Shown: positions 8,739 to 16,041, counted from the first letter of the stretch. The stretch: DNA of 28,384 nt from an uncultured Bacteroidales bacterium (GCA_937877455.1 CALFIU010000072.1:1-28384), one strand, 5' to 3'. Notes: generated by a model from the letters alone, not told the origin. Program-made: numbers and translations.

Positions 8739-10592
8739 TCAGACATTTATTTCGGTTACAACAATTGTGCCTTTGTAGGCACTCAAAACATACTGGCTAT
8801 TTACCGTCCAAGTCGGCAACGTGCCTATGATACCTGTACCACTCGGCAAGGTTAGTGTAAAACTTGCCGAATTTACAGTAAAGAAAACATTAGTATCGAA
8901 CTCGCCATAATTAATGGAGTTGATTGTAAGTGAAGCAATTGAGCCTAACTCATAGTAGCTATTCTGCGCAAGCGTGCCATTAAACGTTGTTATTGCTGTC
9001 GATAGTTCAATATCATTAATGCCGTGCGTGTGGCTTGCGGCGGCTTTTGTCGCCAATTGGGTTGCAAAGTCGGTAATATCGGAGCTGGTGTGTGTGTGGC
9101 TTGCATCGGCTTTGTTGTTCAATGCCGATGTTATTACTCCATTCTGCACGGCATTAGTGCTGTTGGCATCAAGGGCGGAATCAACAGTTGGCGTACCAGT
9201 TAAATCATTGTAATCTACTTTGTTAACATCTTTAACTAATCTGACAGACTCGGTATAGTTTTTATACCAAGCTGTGCTGGGTCCCATGTTCTGATATTGC
9301 ACTTTCAAATTATCAGCTTCAAAATACAAATATGCATGTCCATAAGTACTCACGCTATCGGCAAGATTATACAGACCAATGAGGCCGTCATTATATGGTC
9401 GTGCACAAGGCAAGAAAATTGCGCCAGAGCCTTGCATCATCGACCATTTGTTTGAGTTGTAACTGTTGGTCGTGAAGTCCGCAATCGTCGGGGTAAATGT
9501 TAAATTGTCGGGACACCGCCAAGCGTCTGGCAGCAATAGCAATCCCTGCACACCCACAACGGTAGCGAAACCGCGTAGTGATGTTGCACGATGACGGCTA
9601 TTGCAGAGATACTGCATCTCAGAGCATGTAAGTGTGCGCCACGTGTTAGCGGCATCTGTAGTTGAGCCGTTTACAATAGCATTAGCACCCCAATCCTCAA
9701 AGCTAGCGGCATACCCACTTCTCGCGATAGGGTTAGTAATTGCTGTGCCCCAAATGAAGATGTCGACCCACTCATCAGAAGTGCTAAGGTCTGTGCCTGA
9801 TAGTGTGTTAGCAGGATTATTGCCTACACAACTGTATTGTTGCGTCGCGAACCGCCATGTTTGTGTGCTGGGTTGGTACTGTAGGTTACCGGGGCTAAAT
9901 TGGATTGTCTTGTGGCTGCCAATAGTAAATTCTTTTTCATGCAGCGAGTAAATAACATCATAAATTTCATTGTCAGCCGCAACAATAGCGGCATTCTGCA
10001 CGGCATTAGTGCTGCTGGCATCAAGTGCGGAATCAACTGTAACCGTTGTTGGAATAGTCGGCTTGTTCTTAATATAATCAAGCGAAGTGTTATCAGACTG
10101 ATTCCAATCTGACTGTATTTGTGCAGCTGGGATTGTTGGTCTGTTGCTCAAGTCGTCATAATCACCGCTGGTAGCAACAGTGGCTAAATCAGCGGTATTA
10201 GCTTTCATAGAAATATCCTGATGTGAAGCCAAAAAACCACTATCGTTGGTCAGGTCTGATGTCTTGGTCGGAATGGTCGGCTTGTTCTTTATAAAGTCGA
10301 GAGCTGTTGTGTCGGTCTGATTCCAATCTGACTGTACTGGCGCATTGTCGTTGACAGCGTCCCAAACCGCCTTTGCTGTTGGGTATTGCTCGTCGGTGCT
10401 GTTGGAATCGATGCTTGTTACCTTGTTGGCTATCTTCTCGCATTCTGAGAGGTCGACGGTTTCGGCAGTGCCTTCCGATATGGTGGTGTTTTCGGTGTTC
10501 GATATGCTGACAGATGTCAGACCGAGTTCGCGCAGGCGTTTTGAGCGCGGGCGGGCGGTTAAAAGTCGGGTTTTGGCGGTGTATGTTGGCAT
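8739..10592 (-). CDS. tail fibre with C-type-lectin-like (formylglycine-enzyme-type fold) domain (617 aa)
   Basis: Domain order: N-terminal attachment part (1-85); two copies of a linker SDWNQ-D----DFIKNKPTIP at about 88-108 and 161-181; a globular domain at about 222-456 (EFTIGSHKTIQFSPGNLQYQ to ESVRLVKDV) that resembles the C-type-lectin-like domains of Bacteroidales fibre and DUF1566-like proteins; then a repeat of the VDSALDAxSTNAVQN motif (187-200 and 470-483); and two HTH metal-binding-type motifs (SHTH at 499 and 521), as in trimeric short fibres. The C-terminus is beta-rich. It follows the frameshifted chaperone gene by 6 nt. Role: host recognition. The VDSALDA repeat on either side suggests the lectin-like domain was inserted as a cassette. 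Confidence 0.75.
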   Translation of the reverse strand: MPTYTAKTRLLTARPRSKRLRELGLTSVSISNTENTTISEGTAETVDLSECEKIANKVTSIDSNSTDEQYPTAKAVWDAVNDNAPVQSDWNQTDTTALDFIKNKPTIPTKTSDLTNDSGFLASHQDISMKANTADLATVATSGDYDDLSNRPTIPAAQIQSDWNQSDNTSLDYIKNKPTIPTTVTVDSALDASSTNAVQNAAIVAADNEIYDVIYSLHEKEFTIGSHKTIQFSPGNLQYQPSTQTWRFATQQYSCVGNNPANTLSGTDLSTSDEWVDIFIWGTAITNPIARSGYAASFEDWGANAIVNGSTTDAANTWRTLTCSEMQYLCNSRHRATSLRGFATVVGVQGLLLLPDAWRCPDNLTFTPTIADFTTNSYNSNKWSMMQGSGAIFLPCARPYNDGLIGLYNLADSVSTYGHAYLYFEADNLKVQYQNMGPSTAWYKNYTESVRLVKDVNKVDYNDLTGTPTVDSALDANSTNAVQNGVITSALNNKADASHTHTSSDITDFATQLATKAAASHTHGINDIELSTAITTFNGTLAQNSYYELGSIASLTINSINYGEFDTNVFFTVNSASFTLTLPSGTGIIGTLPTWTVNSQYVLSAYKGTIVVTEINV

Positions 10593-10598
10593 TTTTTT

Positions 10599-10928
10599 TT
10601 ATTGTTCAAATTTCTGTTTCAACTCTTCAAACCGCTCACGTGTTGATGCGGTTGCGGCCGTTTCGGCCTGTAATGCTTTCAGATGCTCATCGTCCCACGC
10701 AAACCGGCAGACATCGGTGGCACGGAGTGCCTTTTTAGTCCACGGCTGTAGAATTGAGCAAGCCAAAAAGCGCGCCTGTTCCCAACCTTCGCGCAAATGC
10801 GCCCGTTCCCAAGCGCGGTACACCTCGTCGAACTCGTCGGGTGTGAGGCGGTCAAAATCGGCTAATGACAGCCCCACGCACCCAATTGCAAGTCCTACGA
10901 GTTTGGTTATATCTACGGTTTGCCCGTC
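10599..10928 (-). CDS. tail assembly chaperone, frameshift extension (gpT-like part of gpGT)
   Basis: This frame encodes DGQTVDITKLVGLAIGCVGLSLADFDRLTPDEFDEVYRAW and a helical, acidic remainder. LTPDEFDEVYRAW is characteristic of the second tail chaperone in siphophages (the reading-frame extension fused to the first chaperone). There is no need for the GTG at 10875-10877: a -1 shift at the A-run 10929-10937 joins the upstream chaperone to this frame without any stop codon, giving a 201-aa fusion. The fused form is expected as a minor product that binds the tape measure during tail assembly. Confidence 0.8.
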   Translation of the reverse strand, partial: DGQTVDITKLVGLAIGCVGLSLADFDRLTPDEFDEVYRAWERAHLREGWEQARFLACSILQPWTKKALRATDVCRFAWDDEHLKALQAETAATASTRERFEELKQKFEQ

Positions 10929-11203
10929 TTTTTTTTTGCCTTGCCGGTGTCGTTCAGCACTTTGGCGAACTCGCCCACCTGCTGCACGGTTACACGGTCG
11001 GCGAAATCGTCAATATCCACATCGAACATCACACCGTCGGCGGACGATGCGCTCGCGATGCAGCAATAAAGCAATGTGCCGACTTTGGCGACATCGCCAT
11101 TCATTTTCGATATATCCTCGCCCTCTATCTGCTTGTAACGGCGGAGAGCACCCATTGTCATGCGGCAGGGGTATTGTTTGCCGTCGAATGTTATTTTATC
11201 CAT
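10913..11203 (-). CDS. tail assembly chaperone, short form (96 aa; gpG-like)
   Basis: Small helical protein (MDKITFDGKQYPCRMTMGAL...) with a GALRRYKQIEGEDI segment typical of phage tail assembly chaperones, located between tail tube and fibre/tape genes. The end reads GKAKKKTGKP, where the lysine codons are the A9-G slippery run. Most ribosomes would stop at 10913-10915 and yield this form; some would shift -1 into the next frame. Upstream lies an intra-operon terminator (11252-11287), which should lower its transcription relative to the tail tube gene. Confidence 0.8.
   Translation of the reverse strand: MDKITFDGKQYPCRMTMGALRRYKQIEGEDISKMNGDVAKVGTLLYCCIASASSADGVMFDVDIDDFADRVTVQQVGEFAKVLNDTGKAKKKTGKP
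10928..10937 (-). other. -1 ribosomal frameshift slippery site in tail chaperone gene
   Basis: Nine A followed by G on the minus strand, read GCA AAA AAA AAG ACG in the zero frame. It contains the heptamer A AAA AAG with the correct phase (10934-10928). Shifting back one base leads into the open downstream frame. Programmed frameshifts at this position in the tail gene order are a conserved property of long-tailed phages (lambda G/GT is the model). Confidence 0.85.
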
Positions 11204-11251
11204 AGCTGTATTTTTTTTTGTTTGTTGTCAGTTTCTCATTTCTCAGCTTTT

Positions 11252-11287
11252 AAAAACGGGTGGTGTTACTATGCTTCGCACCACCCG
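11252..11287 (-). terminator. Rho-independent terminator inside the late operon
   Basis: CGGGTGGTG (11257-11265) and CACCACCCG (11279-11287) form a perfect 9-bp stem with a 13-nt loop. On the minus strand it is followed by TTTTT (11256-11252). It lies between the tail tube gene and the chaperone gene, which point the same way. It would reduce readthrough from the capsid, lysis and tube genes into the fibre and tape genes, matching the copy-number need. Short outer arms (AGCTT/AAGCT) can extend the structure. Confidence 0.75.
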
Positions 11288-11312
11288 ACCAAGCTAAGAG
11301 ATAAAAGCCTAA

Positions 11313-11795
11313 TTAAGATGCGCCTACACCGTCAACTTTTGCGTTGTCGATAGTTACCTCGCCGGCATTGTCAAAAGTAACGCTGTAGGTAGCGTCGTCG
11401 CCAGCCGCTCCGGTGTGTTCGAGCGAGCTGATGATAAACGCGCCGCTCAGGTACGGGGCAGAGTCGTTTGAACGGACAAAGGCGCGCAAATAAACCTTTG
11501 CGCCTGTCTCCCACTTGCCGAGCAAAGCTCCGAAGCCTTCCTCCGCCTCAGCGTAATAGCGCAAGCCGTCGGCTTTAATCTGAACCGACAAGCCGCTCAC
11601 GCTTTTGTCTTTCCATAATCCCGCGCCAAGCGTAGTGGTTGAAGCAGCCGGCTTGACTGCGCGGTCTTTGGTTTCGCTCGAAAACGAGCAAGTGTGCGTA
11701 GTGCAATGTCCGATTGCCTTGTATGTGCCTGTTGACGTTCCAGCCACAGACACCAACAAATCAGAACCGTTAACATAACCAGTTGATGTTGCCAT
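11313..11795 (-). CDS. major tail tube protein (160 aa)
   Basis: Size and pattern fit phage tail tube proteins of the TP901-1-like type: N-terminal MATSTGYVNGSDLLVSVAG, a central HTCSFSSETKDRAVKP segment, and C-terminal FIISSLEHTGAAGDDATYSVTFDNAGEVTI (a beta-strand pair typical of the family). It would polymerise as hexamer rings. A terminator lies just downstream, so this is the last highly transcribed gene of the first late block. Start ATG at 11795, 11 nt after the spanin-like gene. Confidence 0.85.
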   Translation of the reverse strand: MATSTGYVNGSDLLVSVAGTSTGTYKAIGHCTTHTCSFSSETKDRAVKPAASTTTLGAGLWKDKSVSGLSVQIKADGLRYYAEAEEGFGALLGKWETGAKVYLRAFVRSNDSAPYLSGAFIISSLEHTGAAGDDATYSVTFDNAGEVTIDNAKVDGVGAS

Positions 11796-11806
11796 AACAA
11801 TAAATT

Positions 11807-12361
11807 TTAGATGTTTTTAACAATTATCGAAATCACTATCAGACATAGCAGAACCGCACCCGCTAAAAAACCGAAAAGAAAAAAACTTGTGCGGTTCGGT
11901 TGCTTTGTCTGTTTGTTTTCAGCCTGTTTAACCGCCATTTTAGCGGCGTTTAAACTCTCTTTAAGCATATAAACCTGTGTTTGCAGACTGTCGGCGTATG
12001 CCAATACAGCAAGGTACGCTGTAGTGCGGACACGCCCGCCGTTGTCTTTAATCATGATATACTTGAACTGTGGGGCTACGCTGACGCGTGCGCCTTGGGC
12101 TGTTTCAAGCTGTTGCACAAGCACATTGCCATTGCTGTCGCACTCAAACAGGGCTTTAAGCAAAGCCGAATCGGGCGCAAAAGTTACCACCGTATCAATG
12201 ACAGTCCGCTCAATGCAGACGGTGTCGGCCTGCAAGTCATTGGTTGTCATCTGCCTGTTGCTTTTGCAACTCGGCACGAATAGGGCAGTCAATGGCATGA
12301 GGGCAATCATTAATACGATTAATGGCGCGTGTGAGGTTACTGACAGTTTTCCGCAGTCCAT
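11807..12361 (-). CDS. unimolecular spanin-like lipoprotein (184 aa)
   Basis: The N-terminus MDCGKLSVTSHAPLIVLMIA ends in a hydrophobic run and a lipobox-like FVPSC, with the acceptor Cys at residue 32. The C-terminus (about 158-181, FFLFGFLAGAVLLCLIVISIIV) is one transmembrane helix. Between them lies a soluble part with coiled-coil character (residues ~125-155). An outer-membrane lipid anchor plus inner-membrane C-terminal helix on one chain is the topology of u-spanins such as T1 gp11, which fuse the inner and outer membranes at lysis. The first 125 nt overlap the preceding gene in another frame. No homologue is claimed; the call rests on topology and position after the endolysin. The lipobox Pro at -2 is unusual. 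Confidence 0.6.
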   Translation of the reverse strand: MDCGKLSVTSHAPLIVLMIALMPLTALFVPSCKSNRQMTTNDLQADTVCIERTVIDTVVTFAPDSALLKALFECDSNGNVLVQQLETAQGARVSVAPQFKYIMIKDNGGRVRTTAYLAVLAYADSLQTQVYMLKESLNAAKMAVKQAENKQTKQPNRTSFFLFGFLAGAVLLCLIVISIIVKNI

Positions 12362-12560
12362 TTATCTCTTTTTTTAGCGGTTCTACAATATACTTCTGAT
12401 TAGTCTCTAAAATGGTGTTCGCATTGGTGGCTTTGGCGGCTTCCACCTCGGCTTGCGCTTTGCGTTTGGTTTCGCGCAAAGTAACAATGCTGACAATGAA
12501 GCCCGCCGAAAACAAGGCGTTGAGCACAAGCGATATTATAGTCTGCCAATTCATAGCCAT
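12237..12560 (-). CDS. small membrane protein with coiled coil, holin or spanin partner (107 aa)
   Basis: One N-terminal transmembrane helix (about 7-27, TIISLVLNALFSAGFIVSIV), then a charged helical region (30-80) with heptad pattern, and a short Cys-containing tail (NDCPHAIDCPIR). It follows the amidase by 9 nt and overlaps the spanin-like gene by 125 nt. The shape fits either a class III-like or pinholin-type membrane protein, or an inner-membrane i-spanin. Since the next gene could act alone as a spanin, a holin role is somewhat favoured; this is inference. Alternative start at the third codon (12554). Confidence 0.55.
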   Translation of the reverse strand: MAMNWQTIISLVLNALFSAGFIVSIVTLRETKRKAQAEVEAAKATNANTILETNQKYIVEPLKKEINGLRKTVSNLTRAINRINDCPHAIDCPIRAELQKQQADDNQ

Positions 12561-12569
12561 TTTAGCGGT

Positions 12570-12977
12570 TTATTCGCCAAACTCCGCCCTTGCATTGAAG
12601 CAAGGGCATTGTTTAGCGGGGGCAAAGTCGCAGTGCCCCCAAACGGACGCTCTAGGAAAGTTCGAGTGTAATACGGAAATCAATCCTCTAAGAGCCGAGC
12701 GTTGTTCCGGTGTGCGTGTGTCGGTTGGTTTGCCTTCGTTGTCAAGTCCCCCGACGTATGCGATGCCGATAGAGTTCAGGTTATGCCCCAAACAGTGCGC
12801 TCCCGCCTGTTCCACCGGCCGGCATCCCTCAATACGCCCGTCGAGGTGTATCAGATAATGGTAGCCGATGCCGTTAAAACCGCGCGCACGATGCCAGCCG
12901 TCAATTTCGGCGGCTGACACCTCGCGGCCTGCACGTGTAGCAGTGCAGTGAATTATGAAACAATTGATTTTCCGCAT
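12570..12977 (-). CDS. endolysin, N-acetylmuramoyl-L-alanine amidase (T7 lysozyme/Amidase_2-like, 135 aa)
   Basis: Cuts the bond between MurNAc and L-Ala in peptidoglycan. Expected zinc ligands are visible: His10 (FIIHCTAT), His115 (VWGHCDFAP) and Cys124 (KQCPCFNA). Lys122 and Tyr39/Tyr41 (GIGYHYLI) occupy expected catalytic neighbourhood positions. The conserved RPVEQAGAHCLGHNLNSIGI block is present. Full length for the single-domain type, with no signal peptide, so release would depend on a holin. A Cys replaces the usual Arg in the GHRDF motif. It is followed by two membrane proteins, giving a lysis cassette. Confidence 0.9.
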   Translation of the reverse strand: MRKINCFIIHCTATRAGREVSAAEIDGWHRARGFNGIGYHYLIHLDGRIEGCRPVEQAGAHCLGHNLNSIGIAYVGGLDNEGKPTDTRTPEQRSALRGLISVLHSNFPRASVWGHCDFAPAKQCPCFNARAEFGE

Positions 12978-12989
12978 TAGTCAATTCAA

Positions 12990-13886
12990 TTAGGATTGAG
13001 TGGCTTGAGCCAACACAACAACGCCTTTTTTGTCGTAGCGCATGTATTTGCCACCTGCGCGGACAAGAGCCGAAACTATGTCGCCATAGTAGGTCGGGTC
13101 GTTTTGAGCCTCAAACAAATCGGTCTCACCCATTGCAACCGATACACAATCCTTTTGCCAGAACAAACCTGCGCCTTGGTCGGTTGCCGATGCGCTCTCA
13201 GCAAGCGAAGTGCCGGCTGCAACAGTGCGCAAAACAGACGAACGGACAAAGAACGTGAAGCCGTAAAGAGTACCTACTATACCCTTTGAAGCGTCGGCGG
13301 TTGCCAAGAACGCGTTGGCTTGTGAAGCCGAAAGTGCGCCTAACAGTTGAGAGTACATCTCATAGTCGAGCAATGCGCAGCGGCCTTCTTGTGGAATGTT
13401 GGCAGCGTCAAATTTCTTTTTAACCTCCAGAATGTCGGCAATGGCAACAGCTTTGCGGTTGCCGGTTTGCGATGCCAGATAGTGGGCGGTTGATGAGCCG
13501 GTAGTTTGCACCAAATCGTAGCCGCTTGGCACCCAGTTGGCGATAACAGCTTCGGCGACTGCCTCAATAAGAGCCTGACGGCATGCGCTTACAATGCTCT
13601 CGCGTTTGTCATACGACAATTCAACCTCCTCAGCGTTTGAGATGCGGAAAGGTGCGGTTGTGAACTCGTCGATGGTGTACGACAAATCGTAATCGGTGCG
13701 GCCGTCTACAGATGCGGGGAAGCTGTTGCGGTTTTTGGTTACTACAGGAGCTGAGCCTGCGTTTGGCACATGTACGGTTTTACCGTTGACAAATGCCGAA
13801 TGGTTTACGGCGTTGGCAAGGAATGAGCTATCCTTGAACAAGTTGCCTACAATGGAATCAATCCAAATTTCTTTGTTAAGAGCCAT
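12990..13886 (-). CDS. major capsid protein (298 aa)
   Basis: Placed directly after the protease/scaffold gene. Segments ALNKEIWIDSIVGNLFKDSSFL, VHVPNAGSAPVV, YTIDEFTTAPFRISNAEEVELSYDKRESI and a late FFVRSSVL follow the layout of HK97-fold coat proteins of Mu-like prophages in Bacteroidales. No signal or membrane part. It would form the capsid shell around the scaffold. Gap to the protease gene is 44 nt and AT-rich, which may hold a strong translation leader. Start ATG at 13886. Confidence 0.85.
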   Translation of the reverse strand: MALNKEIWIDSIVGNLFKDSSFLANAVNHSAFVNGKTVHVPNAGSAPVVTKNRNSFPASVDGRTDYDLSYTIDEFTTAPFRISNAEEVELSYDKRESIVSACRQALIEAVAEAVIANWVPSGYDLVQTTGSSTAHYLASQTGNRKAVAIADILEVKKKFDAANIPQEGRCALLDYEMYSQLLGALSASQANAFLATADASKGIVGTLYGFTFFVRSSVLRTVAAGTSLAESASATDQGAGLFWQKDCVSVAMGETDLFEAQNDPTYYGDIVSALVRAGGKYMRYDKKGVVVLAQATQS

Positions 13887-13930
13887 TTTAGTAAAGTTTA
13901 AAAGTTAATGTTTAAATTCTGTTTTAAATG

Positions 13931-14908
13931 TTATTCTTTGTAATCAGCGTTGAATTTTGCACGGTACATTTCCTTAAAGCGTTCAAAGTCGGTGGCTTTC
14001 AGTTCGGACAGTTTGCCCTTCTGGTCGAGTTCGTCCCAAATAACCGCTTTAGTGTCGGTGTTGTTTCCGTGTGTCATCAGCGATGACAGTGTAACATGCG
14101 GTTTCGGCTGCCGCGCGTCGATAATAGCGCGGACGGTGTCATAGTCAGCGTCAGCCAATTTCTCATAGAGGCCGATTTCTGAAGCGTCAATCTTGCCGGC
14201 GTTGGCGGCATCGCTCAGGTAGTGCTTAATATCGTTTTTGCGATATTGCTCCGCCTGCTGCTCAAGTTCCGCAATGCGGTTGTGCGCCTCTTTAAGGTCG
14301 GCATTGGTGCGCTCCAACTGCAAAGTCAGCGTTTCGTTTTCGGTAGTCAGTAACATCAACTGCTCCGATTGCGAAACTTCGACTGCCGCATCGCTTTGCG
14401 CCGTTTCCACCGCTTGCACCTCTTGCAGCTGTTCCTGTTTGGTGTCTTTGGTTTCTGTTTCCATTGTGTCAGATTTTAGGTTAAACATTAGTCTTATCTC
14501 ATCGAGCGAAAGCCGCTCGCTGTTATCGTTGTATAGTGCCACGGCATTGCGGTCGGCCGGTATTGCGCAGATAGAAGCCTCAAGCAGTTCGCTGCGCACG
14601 GCGGTCGGGATGCCGTCAATCTCACGCATCTCATTGACAATGATGCCGACCGAGCAGCCGCGCAAAAATTTGCGCTTCACTTTGCCCATGATGTTAACCA
14701 CTTCGCTGTCATCTGTATCAAATACAGCATCGGCGGTCAGGCGGCCATCGGCAATGGCCACATTCTCCCACCTGCCTACAATGCGCTCCGGATTGTGCGC
14801 ATACAGCATTACGGGGTTTTGCCTGAACCGTGTCAAATCCATTCCTTCGAGGTCAATTCTGAACCCGTGGCTGTTTATTGTCGCCGAATCGCTTAATGTG
14901 AATCTCAT
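13931..14908 (-). CDS. prohead protease fused to scaffold (325 aa)
   Basis: Residues 1-125 form a HK97-type prohead protease domain: the expected catalytic His38 in MLYAHNPERIVGRW and Ser86 in FLRGCSVGII, and a SELLEASICAIPADRNA block with Glu110. Residues 150-325 are charged and helical with a long coiled coil (QSEQLMLLTTENETLTLQLE...), as in scaffolds. Met149 (codon 14464-14462) starts the scaffold part, and Mu makes its scaffold Z from an internal start in I, so an internal product is plausible here. Its ATG overlaps the stop of the upstream small terminase-like gene (ATGA). Confidence 0.85.
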   Translation of the reverse strand: MRFTLSDSATINSHGFRIDLEGMDLTRFRQNPVMLYAHNPERIVGRWENVAIADGRLTADAVFDTDDSEVVNIMGKVKRKFLRGCSVGIIVNEMREIDGIPTAVRSELLEASICAIPADRNAVALYNDNSERLSLDEIRLMFNLKSDTMETETKDTKQEQLQEVQAVETAQSDAAVEVSQSEQLMLLTTENETLTLQLERTNADLKEAHNRIAELEQQAEQYRKNDIKHYLSDAANAGKIDASEIGLYEKLADADYDTVRAIIDARQPKPHVTLSSLMTHGNNTDTKAVIWDELDQKGKLSELKATDFERFKEMYRAKFNADYKE

Positions 14909-15378
14909 TTTTTCAGTGCGTTTAATTGTTCGCTGACATATAATTGTTGGTAATGCTCAAACACTTTAATCAGTTCCGGCGTTACCTCTTTATCCCACTC
15001 CATACGGTTGACGAGCCAGCGGTTGAGCGCGCGAAATATCTCGATAGCGTCAACCACATTCGCTTTTTTGTCGATGCGCTCAATAGAGGCCGCCAGTTTG
15101 CTAATCTGGTCAACAATGCGCCCGATGTTTGTAACATCAATGTCGTCGCTGTTGAGTTTGTCTAACAGCCGGCTGATAAGCAGCAGGTTTTTATTGACTA
15201 TTTCGGGGCGTGTAACATTCAGGGCGGCGCGCCGTTCGTCCCAGCCTTCGCTTTGCACCCACCGTGAGAGGGTGTTGCGCGATACGCCCACTTTTTCGGC
15301 CACTATCTGCTGCGTGTCGCCTTGCATGAAATAGAGCCGCGCAAGTTCTTTTTTTTGATTTTTATCGCTATTGGTCAT
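14905..15378 (-). CDS. small terminase-like DNA-binding protein (157 aa)
   Basis: N-terminal helix-turn-helix of the terminase small-subunit type (KKELARLYFMQGDTQQIVAEKVGVSRNTLSRWVQSEGW, residues 8-45), then a helical oligomerisation region. I choose the ATG at 15378 (MTNSDKNQKKE); an upstream frame extension lacks the conserved pattern. Predicted role: DNA recognition for headful packaging with the large terminase, here encoded far away at 19819-21339 on the other strand. First gene of the leftward late operon. It could also be a regulator, but the gene position fits the packaging role. Confidence 0.7.
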   Translation of the reverse strand: MTNSDKNQKKELARLYFMQGDTQQIVAEKVGVSRNTLSRWVQSEGWDERRAALNVTRPEIVNKNLLLISRLLDKLNSDDIDVTNIGRIVDQISKLAASIERIDKKANVVDAIEIFRALNRWLVNRMEWDKEVTPELIKVFEHYQQLYVSEQLNALKK

Positions 15379-15510
15379 CGCATGTTTTGTTTTTGACAAT
15401 GCGAAAATGCGACCCACACAACTTTATTTCAAATATTATACTCAAAATGAATACTTTATTTTATATACAGCCGTCGCCGTGGCATTTTTGCACTGTAAAA
15501 TTTTACGGCT
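15379..15510. promoter_or_regulatory. divergent intergenic region between the two late operons
   Basis: The 132 bp between the leftward and rightward late operons must contain both late promoters. I see no clean TAnnTTTG box on either strand, so these promoters may depend on a phage activator. A perfect 12-bp palindrome, GTAAAATTTTAC (15495-15506), sits 4 nt before the ATG at 15511. It is a candidate binding site. Confidence 0.5.
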
Positions 15511-16023
15511 ATGTACATCAATCAAAACGAAATCAAATCGCTGCTCTACGATTACCAGTTGTCGGCAATTGCAGGCGACGATACTACGCTGATAGAATCA
15601 GCAATCGCATCAGCTGAGAGCGAAGTGGCAAGCTATCTGATAGCATCAAACAATCTGAGGCACACGGCGCACCTTTCGGCTCAGCAATACGCCAATTGGC
15701 ACGAGTACGATGTTGACACCATTTTCGCACAAACCGGCGACGACCGCAATCCGCTGCTTGTGAGGCTTGTTCAGGAAATTACAACCTACAACATCTGCAC
15801 GCTCGCAAACGTGGATATTCTCTACGACAAAGTGAAAGACCTGCACGACCACGCCATCGATACGCTTGAGCGCATTGCGGGTATGAAGGGCATCGACAAG
15901 CGCATACTGCTCACCGGTGTAGCCACCATTGACGATAATTTGGACGGCGACGGCGATGCCGCCACACAAACCGCACAACCGCCTTTCCGTATGGTATGCC
16001 GTAAAAAATTCAATCACGAGTAA
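15511..16023 (+). CDS. Mu gp36-like (DUF1320) head-tail connector protein (170 aa)
   Basis: First gene of the rightward head operon. N-terminal MYINQNEIKSLLYDYQL then a helical AEVASYL-type segment (ASAESEVASYLIASNNLR) resembles the DUF1320/gp36 family, small connector or head-completion proteins of Mu-like phages. The YNICTLANVDILYDKVKDLHDHAIDTLERIAGMKG helix pair is typical. The C-terminus is variable and polar. Gap to the portal gene is 18 nt. Confidence is in the family, and the exact role is not known for this phage. Confidence 0.75.
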   Translation: MYINQNEIKSLLYDYQLSAIAGDDTTLIESAIASAESEVASYLIASNNLRHTAHLSAQQYANWHEYDVDTIFAQTGDDRNPLLVRLVQEITTYNICTLANVDILYDKVKDLHDHAIDTLERIAGMKGIDKRILLTGVATIDDNLDGDGDAATQTAQPPFRMVCRKKFNHE

Positions 16024-16041
16024 CCACTAAAAAACATAATT

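Noticed and set aside
8739..10592. Active diversity-generating retroelement
   Set aside because: No reverse-transcriptase gene, template repeat or accessory gene is visible in the window.
10345..11205. Plus-strand open frame across the chaperone and fibre start
   Set aside because: Low-complexity, Arg- and Ser-rich translation antisense to two well supported genes; no start context.
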